Both the position numbers and the translations under genes were made by a program. The notes under the pieces were generated by a model. The model was not told the origin of the DNA and ran no database searches. It saw nothing but the letters and a program-made list of their open reading frames with translations. Source: Clostridium tepidum (GTDB lineage: Bacteria; Bacillota; Clostridia; Clostridiales; Clostridiaceae). From it: a stretch of DNA of 64,000 nt. The stretch's first letter is position 1; every line of letters begins with the position of its first letter. Shown piece by piece: positions 54,859 to 64,000 of the stretch. Location of the stretch: positions 25,421 through 89,420 of the forward strand of contig NZ_MRAE01000009.1 of NCBI RefSeq assembly GCF_002008345.1. The letters run 5' to 3'.

Positions 54859-56509
54859 ACTTTCCTCCTATAATAAACTTTGTAAACAATATATTTATAA
54901 TAAGCGTAATTATAATTATTAAAGATGCCATAGCAGAACCTACACTATAATCTCCACTTTGTATAGCATCAAACATTTCCACTGTAGCTACCTTTTGACC
55001 AGGATATATTAGAAATATTATTGCTCCAATAGTAGTCATAGTAGATGTAAAATTATTTATAAATCCTAATAAAAAAGCAGGTTTTAGCATAGGCAATATT
55101 ACATCCTTAATTATAAATATATTAGGTGCTCCTAAATCTTTTGCAGCTTCTTCTATTTGTGAATCTATTCCTGATAAAACTGCTGAAGATGCTTTAGTAG
55201 TCATAGGAATTTGTTTAAATATACAATTTGCAATTACTATAAAAGCTGTTCCCGTAAATTCCAAAGGATATTTATTAAATGCAAATATATATCCTATTCC
55301 AAAAAATGTTCCAGGAATTATGTAAGGTAGTGTAGATATAAAATCTATAAATTTACCACCTATAATTTTTCTTCTATCTACATAATAAGATATAAAAATT
55401 CCTAATAAACTGCCTATTAATCCAGTAATTAATGAGTATACTATGCTTCTTCCAAAACTACTTAAATTATAATCATAAATCTTTTTTATATTATCTAAAG
55501 TGAAAAATATTTTATTAAACTTATAGTTAGTTATAGCACTTAAGAATATTGATGTATATTGCATAATCATTACTAACAAAAATAAATAAGTAATTCCTTT
55601 TAAAATGACAGCAAATACTCCTTTTATTTTATATTCATGATCTTGGGAAGAAAGACTTTTACTATCTTTAGAAAAAACTTGAAATTTGCTCATATAAGAT
55701 TTATATATTAAAAAAACTATTAACGAAGGTATCAGTATAATTACACTCATTGCTGCAGCCATCCCAAAATTTCCGTTAGCTATTATATTCATATAAACTT
55801 CTGTAGCTAAAACTTGAAAAGAACCTCCTATAATCATTGGTGTTCCGAAATCTGATAAACTTCTTACAAAAGTCAATAATGCAGAAACTATTATACCTGG
55901 CTTTATAATTGGTAAAACTATTCTTAATAGAGTATAGTTAAGACCTCCTCCTAAATCCAAAGAAGCATCTATAAAATTCTTATCTACTCCCCCTATTATA
56001 CCTATTAATAATAAGGATGACATAGATACTAAACCTAAAGTCTCCATTATAACAATGCCCTGCCAACCATATGTATTAAGAGTTAATTTTAAAATTCCGT
56101 GAGTTATAAAACCTCTTCTTCCAAATAAATTTATGTAAGCTAGAGAAGATACAAAAGGTGGTGATATCATTGTAAGCATTAAAGTAATTGTAATTATTCT
56201 CTTTATTCTACCTGATGAGAAGCTTGCATAAAGAGCGACAGGTATAGATATTAAAGTAGTAAATATTGTACACATTAACGCTATAAATACACTATTGTAT
56301 ATAAGTTTTTTATTACTTTTAAATATATCTTTATATAAATTCAAAGTAAAATTACCATCTTTTAAAAAGCTTTCTTTTATAACACAAATAATTGGCCAAA
56401 ATATAAATAAAATTACTAATGATATTAAAAGTATTATTAAAAGTTTATCTAAAATATTATAAAATCGGGTATCTAGCTTATTAGATACCCTTAATTTTTT
56501 CCTATTCAT
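54830..56509 (-). CDS. Fused double permease of a Fe3+/2-aminoethylphosphonate-type importer
   Basis: 559 residues: two permease domains in one chain (about 1-290 and 290-559), each with about six helices and an EAA loop (DASLDLGGGLNYTLLRIVLP and EEAAKDLGAPNIFIIKDVIL). This double form is usual in FbpB/SfuB and PhnU/V relatives. One base separates it from the binding-protein gene. The substrate is uncertain between ferric iron, phosphonate and similar anions. Confidence 0.9.
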   Translation of the reverse strand: MNRKKLRVSNKLDTRFYNILDKLLIILLISLVILFIFWPIICVIKESFLKDGNFTLNLYKDIFKSNKKLIYNSVFIALMCTIFTTLISIPVALYASFSSGRIKRIITITLMLTMISPPFVSSLAYINLFGRRGFITHGILKLTLNTYGWQGIVIMETLGLVSMSSLLLIGIIGGVDKNFIDASLDLGGGLNYTLLRIVLPIIKPGIIVSALLTFVRSLSDFGTPMIIGGSFQVLATEVYMNIIANGNFGMAAAMSVIILIPSLIVFLIYKSYMSKFQVFSKDSKSLSSQDHEYKIKGVFAVILKGITYLFLLVMIMQYTSIFLSAITNYKFNKIFFTLDNIKKIYDYNLSSFGRSIVYSLITGLIGSLLGIFISYYVDRRKIIGGKFIDFISTLPYIIPGTFFGIGYIFAFNKYPLEFTGTAFIVIANCIFKQIPMTTKASSAVLSGIDSQIEEAAKDLGAPNIFIIKDVILPMLKPAFLLGFINNFTSTMTTIGAIIFLIYPGQKVATVEMFDAIQSGDYSVGSAMASLIIIITLIINILFTKFIIGGKYVSKDKQFS

Positions 56510-56510
56510 A

Positions 56511-57557
56511 TTATTTATTACCTACTATAGCTTTCCATTTATCAAGTATTTCTTTTCTGTCCTTTCCAAAAGAAGATAAATCCTCTTTCATTAATTTATC
56601 CTTTGGTACTTTTAAATCTATGCCTTTAACTCCTGGTTTAACAAGCATAGCTCCATCTTTTCCATCTATTTTAGCTAATTCTTCTTGTGTTTCTTTCTTT
56701 AATATCCAATTTTCAAATACCTTAGCACCTTCTAAATTATTGGCATTTTTAAATATAGCCATTCCTTCTACAACCCATGGTATTCCATCTTCTGGATATA
56801 TAACTTGCATATTTTTTTCTTTTTCTAATTTTAATATAGAATTATCTATATATGTTATACCTATTGCTACTTCTCCTGCTGTAGCCTTTAATTGTGGATC
56901 TTTACCTCTTTTAGAGTAGTAAGATATATTTGTATTTAATTTTTCAAAATAATTCCATCCTGCATCTTTTCCTTTTTGTTGCAATAAAGCATTTACTACT
57001 GCGTAATTTGTACCTGATACTGCTGGATTAGACATTAATATTTCATCTTTATATTCTGGTTTAGCTAAATCATCCCATGTTTTAGGAATTTGTAGATTTT
57101 TCTCCTTAAGTACATCTTTATTAGCTAAAAATCCTACTATTGTTAAACCCTTTCCAATCCAATATCCTTCTTTATCTTTGTATTCTTCTTTTATATCTTT
57201 AGCTTCTTCTGGTATGTATTTTTCTAATAGACCTGAATCTTTTGCATCCATAAATGCATCTAATCCACCACCAAACCATAGATCTGCCATAGGTTTACCA
57301 CCTTCAGCTTTAATTCTTGATATAACTTCTCCAGAAGACATAGATAAAAATTCAACTTTTATACCAGTTTCTTTCGTGAATTTTTCAAATACAGGCTTAT
57401 AATCTTCTGATGTAGCAATTATTTTTATGGTACTACCTTTTAAATCTTTTTTATCTTCTGCATTTTTACTTTCTTCTTTTTTAGAGCCACAAGCAACTAA
57501 TCCTAATGTTAAAATTCCTATTAAAAACACAGAAACTATTGATTTTAATTTTTTCAT
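56511..57557 (-). CDS. Binding lipoprotein for Fe3+/phosphonate-type ABC importer
   Basis: 348 residues. Signal peptide and lipobox LGLVACGSKK (Cys23). The periplasmic-binding fold type II is seen in IKIIATSEDYKPVFEKFTKE, ADLWFGGGLDAFMDAKDSGL, and GEVAIGITYIDN. Family members bind ferric iron or aminoethylphosphonate and related compounds. Two Tyr in SYYSKRGKD could bind iron; not decisive. First gene of the operon; AGGAGG-like ribosome site. Confidence 0.88.
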   Translation of the reverse strand: MKKLKSIVSVFLIGILTLGLVACGSKKEESKNAEDKKDLKGSTIKIIATSEDYKPVFEKFTKETGIKVEFLSMSSGEVISRIKAEGGKPMADLWFGGGLDAFMDAKDSGLLEKYIPEEAKDIKEEYKDKEGYWIGKGLTIVGFLANKDVLKEKNLQIPKTWDDLAKPEYKDEILMSNPAVSGTNYAVVNALLQQKGKDAGWNYFEKLNTNISYYSKRGKDPQLKATAGEVAIGITYIDNSILKLEKEKNMQVIYPEDGIPWVVEGMAIFKNANNLEGAKVFENWILKKETQEELAKIDGKDGAMLVKPGVKGIDLKVPKDKLMKEDLSSFGKDRKEILDKWKAIVGNK

Positions 57558-57948
57558 TTTTATCCTCCTTTTAAAATTAAAAGTTCTGTTAAGTTATATG
57601 AAGATTGATTACTATAACCTATTGAAATATAATAAATTCATCACAAATATATTATCTAAAATATAAATTTGCTATCTTTTAACATTTAAAACAAAAACAA
57701 TAGAATTATATGTTTTTTAAAGCTATTTTTCATAATTACTTAACACAACCAAATTAAACGGCTAAAAAACAAATAATTAACAGATCTTATATACGTTTTC
57801 ATTATCTGATCAATAGCATCAAAATTTATTATATCACGCTTAATATTAACAAGTTATTTGATTATTTTATAGATAAAACTTTAACTATAAATAATATTTA
57901 TAACATATTATTCTTACCAAATTTACCTAATTATGCACTATACTCTTA
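57558..57948. other. AT-rich gap upstream of the iron/phosphonate importer
   Basis: About 390 bases containing the operon promoter. An inverted pair GATCTTATA / TATCTGATC near 57782-57812 is weak. Nothing else recognised. Confidence 0.35.
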
Positions 57949-58070
57949 GTAATCATAAATATAAAGGAGATTATATGTTTTTAAATTCATGTCCACTAAG
58001 AATGTTTTTATGTAGTAATTATAAATATAAAGGAGATTGTATCTTTTAAATAAATAATCTCCTTTATAAT
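57949..58070 (+). repeat. Direct and inverted repeats carrying ribosome-site-like sequence
   Basis: AGTAATCATAAATATAAAGG (57949 on) and AGTAATTATAAATATAAAGG (58014 on) each continue AGATT-TAT; 27 of 29 bases agree. A third copy of the core in reverse, AATCTCCTTTATA (58056-58068), pairs with the second, making a 13-bp hairpin that could terminate transcription. Between the direct copies lies a short ORF. Confidence 0.6.
57975..58049 (+). CDS. Possible 24-residue Cys-containing peptide
   Basis: ATG with AAAGGAG five bases upstream; frame MFLNSCPLRMFLCSNYKYKG then DCIF and stop. Three Cys. The second repeat segment overlaps its end. It may be a small peptide gene or a chance frame; a terminator-like hairpin follows it directly. 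No promoter is clear. Confidence 0.3.
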   Translation: MFLNSCPLRMFLCSNYKYKGDCIF

Positions 58071-58228
58071 ACTATATCTACTTTTAATATCTTTTACTTA
58101 TACTATTAATACTTTAATTTATTGCTATTTATTTTTTTGATTCATATATATCTATAATATAATAAATAATATATTATAAATATAAACACTTCTACTTGTA
58201 AATAAAGTTATGGATTTTTATTTATGTT

Positions 58229-58369
58229 TTAAAATTTATCTGCTATTTCCTTTTCTATTCTTTTAATATCTTTTAGTCTTAATCTAGTTTCATCCATTAT
58301 AAATTCCTTACTTTTTCCTTCTAAAAGTAATTCCTTTGCTCTTGCTTTTGCTGATGATTTATCTTGCAT
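58229..58369 (-). CDS. 46-residue helical protein of unknown function
   Basis: MQDKSSAKARAKELLLEGKS, then KEFIMDETRLRLKDIKRIEK and EIADKF. A perfect ribosome site (TAGGAGGT) lies six bases before the ATG. Highly charged, probably one long helical hairpin with no Cys and no membrane part. It is similar in style to short Spo0E-like or other clostridial helical peptides, but I cannot identify it. Confidence 0.6.
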   Translation of the reverse strand: MQDKSSAKARAKELLLEGKSKEFIMDETRLRLKDIKRIEKEIADKF

Positions 58370-58744
58370 AGTTATACCTCCTAATTTTTATATTACAGTT
58401 ATAGTTTTTAACTTTTCTTTTTTTATATACTTTTATTATTAAGTATCCTTTTATTTTTATTTTAGGATATTTTTACTTTACGAAATTTTTCAAAAATTTT
58501 CACATACAAAAGTGCAATATTCTTAAAAAATATATGTAATAAACTATAAATAAGCTTTAATTATTCTTAATGTGACAGAATTAAAAATTCACCTAGTTAA
58601 TACTAAAACATAAAAATCCAGGAGGAAATCTAAAAATGATTACTCTCCTGAATAGGAAATTTTTAATAAATAAGGTTAAAATCTTATTTAAAACATGAAT
58701 ATTTTATTAAGCTCTTTTATATCTAATATAGTATAATTAATAAA
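58370..58744. other. Gap with possible remnant of the MITE-like element
   Basis: About 375 bases. TTCTTAATGTGACAG at 58564-58578 matches the end of the inverted-repeat element (TTCTTAATGTCACAG) but the rest of the element cannot be followed. The other sequence is AT-rich with no gene. Confidence 0.4.
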
Positions 58745-60481
58745 TTATATATTTTTTATTTCTTCTAATAGGCTTATAGCTGCTTTTTTAGGACCATCTT
58801 TTTCCATACCATTTATACCTAATCTAGTTCTTAATTGTCCTACTTTTACTCCTGATTCAAAGAATTTATTGAAGTATTCTACTAATAATTTTTCTGTATC
58901 TTCCATTTTTTGTGCTGGTCCAAAAGGATTTGCAAAATAAGTTTTTACAAGTCCCTTTTCAGTAGTAGTTCCTTTAGCCATTCTAGCTCCATCTCTAAAA
59001 GTATCTAATGCCACATTTACATCTTTAAAGAATTCTAAATTTTCTCCTTCAGCTTCATAGTTATTAGCATATAAGAATAAATCTATTGGATACTCTGTTG
59101 TTATTTCTTTATAACTTGCCACAGGTATAACTAATCTAGCATTTACTTTATCCGGATTCATAAATATACTTCTATCTATTTGTTTAAATGCATATCCAGT
59201 ATCTAAATCATCTAATCTTACAAAGGCTCCTATTTCTGTCCCTGATCCTACTGGTTTTTTATCTTTATTTAATTTAACTACTCCCATATCATCAAATATT
59301 ATAGTCATATCACTTATATAATCTTCACTTAGTTCCCTAAATGCTTCTAAGCTTTCAGACTTTCCTGCTCCACTATCTCCCATTATTATTACATTAGCTG
59401 TTTTATTATTTTTAGTTACTATATTAACCATAGCACCATGTATTGGTAGATATCCTCTTTTTATCATTATTAGATTATGAAGAGTTAATGTCATTTTTTT
59501 CATATATCCAAAATAATCTATAGCTTCATTATAGTTTATATATCCTAACATAATGTCATTTTCTTTATCATCATAGAAAACTGTTTGAATTTTTTCATTG
59601 TCATCTCGTGCTCCAAGAACATATACTATATCAGGTTTTTTATTTCTATATTCTTCTTCTTTGGCTATTTCAAATAAGTTACATAAAGTTACTCCATGAG
59701 CCATATAATCTCTATGGAAATATATATATGCTAAAAGAGTTCCCACTTTTGCAGGATAACAAAACCAATGATCTGAATTTATCCTACATTTTTTTAATGG
59801 ATTCTCAAAAATTTCTTCAAACATACCATCTCTTTTGTTCTTTTTAGGGTAAGTTATAAAAGGAGGATCTAGTAATATAGAATCTATAAAAGGTATATCT
59901 TTTAAAATTTCATAATCCTTAGGCATATTCCAACTAGAATTATTTAGTATTAAACCTGCATTTCCTCCCGCTGGTAATTGTCTATATATTTTTGGTTTTT
60001 CTCCTAAAATATTTTCTTCAACTTTTCTATAAGTTCTTAATATAAGATTTGAAAAGTTATTGTTTGCATCTATGAAGCTAACATTTTGAAGTCCATCCCC
60101 AATTTTACTATTTTGAACTATAGTATATCTTTCAAGTTTTCTCCAAAAATTATATAAATCTTCTACAAATAAAATAAATTTATCTTTATCCTCTAAAACT
60201 TTTTCATATTTATCTTCTAATCTTCTTATTTCTTCTGCTTTTAAAACCATAAGTAATTTAAATATATTAGAAATATCTTCTAAAAATATATCCTCATCTA
60301 CATTCATAGTGTTTTCTATATACTTATATACATTAGTTTCTCTTTTTTTTATTTTTTTAATATAAGCTCCTAAAACCTTTTTAAAAGCATAACTATTAAA
60401 CAAAGCTTCTGCAGTATCACAATATTTTGCTGTAAAATTTATCATAGCCTTTCCTGTACTTAGAGAAAATTCTTTTTTCAT
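58745..60481 (-). CDS. PEPCK-like P-loop protein
   Basis: 578 residues from the ATG at 60481, which has GGAGG six bases upstream (the longer frame starts 15 codons earlier without one). Residues about 345-480 resemble the nucleotide-binding core of ATP-dependent PEP carboxykinase: P-loop GDSGAGKSESLEAF, then DMTIIFDDMGVV, and NARLVIPVASYKE. The N-terminal 300 residues have no clear match to the canonical enzyme. Classical substrate residues of PEPCK are not all visible. It is probably a clostridial PEPCK-like or HPr-kinase-type kinase; a strict PEPCK activity is uncertain. Confidence 0.7.
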   Translation of the reverse strand: MKKEFSLSTGKAMINFTAKYCDTAEALFNSYAFKKVLGAYIKKIKKRETNVYKYIENTMNVDEDIFLEDISNIFKLLMVLKAEEIRRLEDKYEKVLEDKDKFILFVEDLYNFWRKLERYTIVQNSKIGDGLQNVSFIDANNNFSNLILRTYRKVEENILGEKPKIYRQLPAGGNAGLILNNSSWNMPKDYEILKDIPFIDSILLDPPFITYPKKNKRDGMFEEIFENPLKKCRINSDHWFCYPAKVGTLLAYIYFHRDYMAHGVTLCNLFEIAKEEEYRNKKPDIVYVLGARDDNEKIQTVFYDDKENDIMLGYINYNEAIDYFGYMKKMTLTLHNLIMIKRGYLPIHGAMVNIVTKNNKTANVIIMGDSGAGKSESLEAFRELSEDYISDMTIIFDDMGVVKLNKDKKPVGSGTEIGAFVRLDDLDTGYAFKQIDRSIFMNPDKVNARLVIPVASYKEITTEYPIDLFLYANNYEAEGENLEFFKDVNVALDTFRDGARMAKGTTTEKGLVKTYFANPFGPAQKMEDTEKLLVEYFNKFFESGVKVGQLRTRLGINGMEKDGPKKAAISLLEEIKNI

Positions 60482-60617
60482 TCTAATACCTCCAAATATG
60501 CAACATGAATTTAACCTTTCTTGCATTTTAAATAACTAAGTACTATTATATCATATTTTTTTGAAATTTATATAGTATTTATTATTCATTTTATAAAAAA
60601 TTATATAAAATTTTTAA

Positions 60618-60947
60618 TTATTCTTCTCTATGTATACTTCTGTTTGGATCCCATCCTTCTGGATATCTTTTTCTTAGTTTTTCAATATTTCTATTAGCTA
60701 TAGTTTCTAAATCTACACCTATAACCTTAGATAAATATGTAATATACCAAAGTACATCTCCTAACTCCTCTATTAGCTTGTCCTTAGATAACTCATGTTC
60801 GTGAAATAAAATCTTCTTAATATAATCAGTTACTTCTCCTGCTTCTCCAGATATGCCCATAGCTCCCAAAGCTAATCCTTTTTTATCTAACTTTATAAAT
60901 TCCCCTGCAGTTCTTTTCATTTCTTTTTCATATTCTCTAAAATCCAT
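60618..60947 (-). CDS. MazG-like nucleotide pyrophosphohydrolase
   Basis: 109 residues. The metal-binding signature GEAGEVTDYIKK (about 30-41) and KLIEELGDVLWYITYLSK (about 57-74) give the E-x-x-E ... E-x-x-D pattern of MazG/dUTPase-fold enzymes. It hydrolyses NTPs to NMPs and pyrophosphate, presumably for nucleotide cleaning; the native substrate is unknown. Good ribosome site (GGAGGT). Confidence 0.88.
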   Translation of the reverse strand: MDFREYEKEMKRTAGEFIKLDKKGLALGAMGISGEAGEVTDYIKKILFHEHELSKDKLIEELGDVLWYITYLSKVIGVDLETIANRNIEKLRKRYPEGWDPNRSIHREE

Positions 60948-61135
60948 ATAATTACCTCCATAATTTTATAGTAAATTGTTTTTTCATACAAAAGATACAT
61001 CTATTGAAGTTAATTTTAAATATTCATCTAAGTATTAAATAAAAATATAACTATAGTTTTAATAAATAAAAAAATATATCCTAGTAATCAATTATATTTC
61101 CTAGGACATATTTTTTACAATTTTAATTTTTACTT

Positions 61136-62842
61136 TTAACTTAATTTTAGCTTTTCTAGTTTGTCCATTAATACCTTTGATACATTGTTTAATTCCTTTG
61201 TCCTGTTTGACAATTGCTTTATTGATAAAATTTGTTCTTCTACATTTAATGCAATTTTGTTAGTAGATTTACTATTTTCCTCAGAAACTCCAGTTAAATT
61301 CTCTATTTGATTTTTTATATCTGACAAATTAATAGCCATATTATCAGAAGCTTTTGATACTTCTTCAACTTTTTTTGAAACCTGATTTATAGAATAAACT
61401 ATATCTTTAAACTTATCTGATACATTTTCTATAAACTCTGCCTGCTCTACTGTCTTTTTAGAAACCTCTTGCATTGCAATTTCTACACTGTTTATACCTT
61501 GTCTTACTTCTTGAATTAAATTAAATATTTCTTCTGAGGATTTTGAAGATTCAAAGGCTAATTTACCAACTTCCTCTGCAACTACCGCAAAACCTTTACC
61601 TTTCTCTCCTGCATGCATAGCTTCTATAGATGCATTAAGAGCCAAAAGATTAGTTTGATCTGCTATAGCTCCTATAGTATCTGCTATACCATTTATTTGT
61701 TCTGATTTATTTCCTAAACTATTAACTAAAGTAGAAGTTTTATTTACAACTTTAGAAATATCATTAGAATGAACCTCTAATTTTTTTATATATTCATTTC
61801 CTTCATTAGCACTATTAGTAGTATTTATAGATTGTGCTGCCGCTTCTTTTGTACTAAGAGTTACATCCTTTACAATATCATTAAAATTATTTACACTGCT
61901 AGATATATCACCTAACCATAAAGTTTGATTATGTATTTTTTCATTTATATTTTTAGTAAGCATTGTAGTATCTTCAAATTGTTCTGCTGATCTATTAAAA
62001 GCATTATTGAATTCTTTATTATCAGCATTTAATCTATCTGATACATCTTTTACATCTATTAATATTTTTTGAATAGTATCTAACATTTCATTTGTATACT
62101 GTGCTAATTCTCCAATCTCATCATTACTTTCAATATCTATTCTTTTAGTTAAATCTCCTTCTAACTTAGACATTTCTTTCATTTTATTAACAAGTACGGT
62201 TATAGATTTCGTTTGCTTTCTAGCTATACCACCTATTATAATTCTCACAATTATTAGTGAAACTATCATAACTATTAATAAAATACCTAAAAGTATGTAT
62301 TTTACTTTTGTTATAACAGAATTTTTTATACTTATACATATAGCTAAATTTATTCCATTGTTGGCCTTAACAGGTATAAACATTTCTAGATCTGTACTTA
62401 AATTATTTACCTGTGTAGTATTAAGCTCTAAAGCCTTTTTAACTTCTTCTAATTTTTCTTTATCCAAATACTCACTGCCTAATTTGAATTGACTATCCTT
62501 ATTTTTGTCTATAATATAATACCATTTATTTTCATTTGTATTTATTAGTAAAGCAGCATCATCTATTATCCCTTTACTTTTAGATACAAGAACAGTCATA
62601 GCTTCATCTATTTTTTTATATGTTTCGCTCTCTTCTTTTTTATCCAATAAATCTGTTAAATCTTTTCCCTCTAACTCACGAGATACTATAGTAGAAAGTC
62701 CTGGACCTGCACTTATTGCTATATTTTTTATAGCCTTACTGATAAATATGTATGTACATATGGCTATTATTAAAAATATACAGAAAACTATAGTCATCAT
62801 GTTTCTAGTTAACTTATCTTTTATAGTAGTCTTTCTATTCAT
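61136..62842 (-). CDS. Methyl-accepting chemotaxis protein
   Basis: 568 residues from the ATG at 62842 with a G-rich site (GGGGGGTAGGG) upstream. Transmembrane helix 1 is [20 protein letters not shown] (about 16-35), an extracytoplasmic region follows to about 180, then helix 2 ([20 protein letters not shown]), a HAMP domain and a signalling domain with the conserved tip [37 protein letters not shown]. The ligand is unknown. It controls CheA. Confidence 0.94.
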   Translation of the reverse strand: MNRKTTIKDKLTRNMMTIVFCIFLIIAICTYIFISKAIKNIAISAGPGLSTIVSRELEGKDLTDLLDKKEESETYKKIDEAMTVLVSKSKGIIDDAALLINTNENKWYYIIDKNKDSQFKLGSEYLDKEKLEEVKKALELNTTQVNNLSTDLEMFIPVKANNGINLAICISIKNSVITKVKYILLGILLIVMIVSLIIVRIIIGGIARKQTKSITVLVNKMKEMSKLEGDLTKRIDIESNDEIGELAQYTNEMLDTIQKILIDVKDVSDRLNADNKEFNNAFNRSAEQFEDTTMLTKNINEKIHNQTLWLGDISSSVNNFNDIVKDVTLSTKEAAAQSINTTNSANEGNEYIKKLEVHSNDISKVVNKTSTLVNSLGNKSEQINGIADTIGAIADQTNLLALNASIEAMHAGEKGKGFAVVAEEVGKLAFESSKSSEEIFNLIQEVRQGINSVEIAMQEVSKKTVEQAEFIENVSDKFKDIVYSINQVSKKVEEVSKASDNMAINLSDIKNQIENLTGVSEENSKSTNKIALNVEEQILSIKQLSNRTKELNNVSKVLMDKLEKLKLS

Positions 62843-62881
62843 AATAACCCTACCCCCCAATTTATTATTTAAATAATTCCA

Positions 62882-63982
62882 TTATATATTATATTTTTCT
62901 GCTAATTTTGTAGTATATATTTTAATTACTGCCATAGCTGGTGATGCCAAAAGCATTCCCCATACTCCAAACAAACTTCCACCTATGGTTATGCCTAAAA
63001 TTATTAAAAACGGACTTAATCCTACTTTATCTCCAACCAATTTAGGTTCTAAATACCATGCATCAAATTGTTGCAGTAAAAATAAAAATATTAATACCCA
63101 TAAAGCCTTAATTGGTACATAAAATAAATTTATTATAACTGCTGGAATCATTCCTATAAATGGCCCAAAATAAGGTATCATATTTGTTACACATACTATT
63201 AATGCTATTAAAAGAGCATAAGGTGATTTTAATATTATTAATCCTATTAAAGCTAATAGTCCTATTATTAAAGAATCTAACGCCTTTATTCCTATATATA
63301 ACTTTACCATTGAATTTACTGTTTTAAAAAATTCTATAATTTTTGCACCATATTTTTCTCTAAATACTAAAAAAATAATCCTTTTACCATTATACACAAA
63401 TTTTTCTCTATCATTTAAAACATATATAGCTATAATTAACCCAAAAACTAAATTAACCATAAATGTAGTAAAAGATATTGTTTGATTTAAAATAGTGTTT
63501 AATCCTATAGTAGTAAAACTAGCAATTTTATCTATTAAATCTTTATAATTTCCTTTAAACACATTAGAAGAATTTATTATATTAGCAAATTCATTATTAA
63601 CTAATAAATCATTTACCATTTCATATCCTTTGTTTGTATAATAAGGTATATTCTGAAATATATCCATTATACTTTGAAACACCTTAGGCACTATCATACT
63701 TAAAACTAAAACAATAATGCCTAAAGTTATTACATAAGATATAAGTATACTTAAACCTCTTTTAATTTTAAATTTTCCTTCAAAAAATTTAACTAGCGGA
63801 TTTAATACATATGCTATTATAAAAGCTATTATAAATGGTGATAATATTTTAAAGATTTTTCCTATCCCTAAAAACACATTATTATAATTTTTTAATATTT
63901 GGATTAGAACAAAAGATATTACTAAAGAAAAAACAATAGGTATTATTATATCTAAATATTTAATTTTTTTATCCTTAAACAA
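62882..63982 (-). CDS. AI-2E family transporter (PerM-like permease)
   Basis: 366 residues with about eight membrane helices in the AI-2E/PerM arrangement, for example IAFIIAYVLNPLVKFFEG at about 53-70 and PYFGPFIGMIPAVIINLFY at about 268-286. A TTG start at 63982 follows AGGAGG by eight bases. Family members export autoinducer-like or Na+/H+ antiport-type substrates; the substrate here cannot be read. It lies 39 bases from the chemoreceptor gene. Confidence 0.9.
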   Translation of the reverse strand: MFKDKKIKYLDIIIPIVFSLVISFVLIQILKNYNNVFLGIGKIFKILSPFIIAFIIAYVLNPLVKFFEGKFKIKRGLSILISYVITLGIIVLVLSMIVPKVFQSIMDIFQNIPYYTNKGYEMVNDLLVNNEFANIINSSNVFKGNYKDLIDKIASFTTIGLNTILNQTISFTTFMVNLVFGLIIAIYVLNDREKFVYNGKRIIFLVFREKYGAKIIEFFKTVNSMVKLYIGIKALDSLIIGLLALIGLIILKSPYALLIALIVCVTNMIPYFGPFIGMIPAVIINLFYVPIKALWVLIFLFLLQQFDAWYLEPKLVGDKVGLSPFLIILGITIGGSLFGVWGMLLASPAMAVIKIYTTKLAEKYNI

Positions 63983-64000
63983 TTATTTTTCCTCCTAAAT

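Noticed and set aside
1..64000. CRISPR arrays, rRNA and tRNA genes
   Set aside because: No regularly spaced repeats with spacers, no tRNA cloverleaf or rRNA-like block was seen by eye in the window.

Overview
This window looks like the chromosome of a low-GC, anaerobic, spore-forming Clostridium. The DNA outside 11.4-29.4 kb is very AT-rich, with T-box control, AGGAGG ribosome sites, TTG starts and families typical of Clostridium sensu stricto (spore-coat-type domain proteins, FchA/FolD, aspartate 4-decarboxylase, HutP, psuG/psuK). A botulinum/sporogenes-like species is a reasonable guess but is not proven. Nearly every gene lies on the minus strand.

Layout. 0-3.3 kb: a truncated LysM/SH3 wall protein, two paralogous coat-domain proteins and a Pro/Trp-rich small protein. 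3.3-5.8 kb: a GNAT enzyme and a GntR-ABC efflux operon with its palindromic operator. 5.9-7.8 kb: tyrS behind a tyrosine T-box. 8.2-11.4 kb: an HD-domain protein, an XRE-cupin regulator and a flavin amine oxidase.

11.44-29.39 kb: a complete-looking Tn916-family integrative conjugative element of clearly higher GC. It carries int, xis, orf8, orf7, orf9, a Cys-rich KTR gene, tet(M), orf13 to orf24 and oriT. The tet(M) attenuator leader appears to have an internal deletion. The element sits just 5' of the amine oxidase gene and points int at it.

29.7-36.6 kb: a sulfur cluster (Rrf2 regulator, cysK, cystine-type permease and binding protein, cysteine desulfurase, LarE-like PP-loop enzyme, a 42-residue LDCC-motif protein, mnmA). 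The order suggests a route from cysteine uptake and synthesis through desulfuration to tRNA thiolation.

37-50.5 kb: a ZIP metal transporter, a HAD phosphatase, the folD-fchA one-carbon pair (FolD lacks the cyclohydrolase lysine), panE, psuK-psuG, aspartate 4-decarboxylase, and a three-gene ABC importer of the tyrosine/tryptophan type. Its leader carries an 86-bp element that resembles an 88-bp element in the tyrS leader.

51-64 kb: HutP, a hotdog thioesterase, a four-domain S1 protein, an iron/phosphonate-type ABC importer, a small ORF with duplicated ribosome-site segments, a PEPCK-like P-loop protein, a MazG-like enzyme, a chemoreceptor and an AI-2E family permease.

Non-coding structure includes a roughly 95-bp inverted-repeat (MITE-like) element present twice plus a possible remnant, many intrinsic terminators, a large palindrome upstream of the Rrf2 gene, and a 12-base motif repeated four times upstream of the tyrosine-type importer. 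All statements about families are from memory of those families; no search was run.
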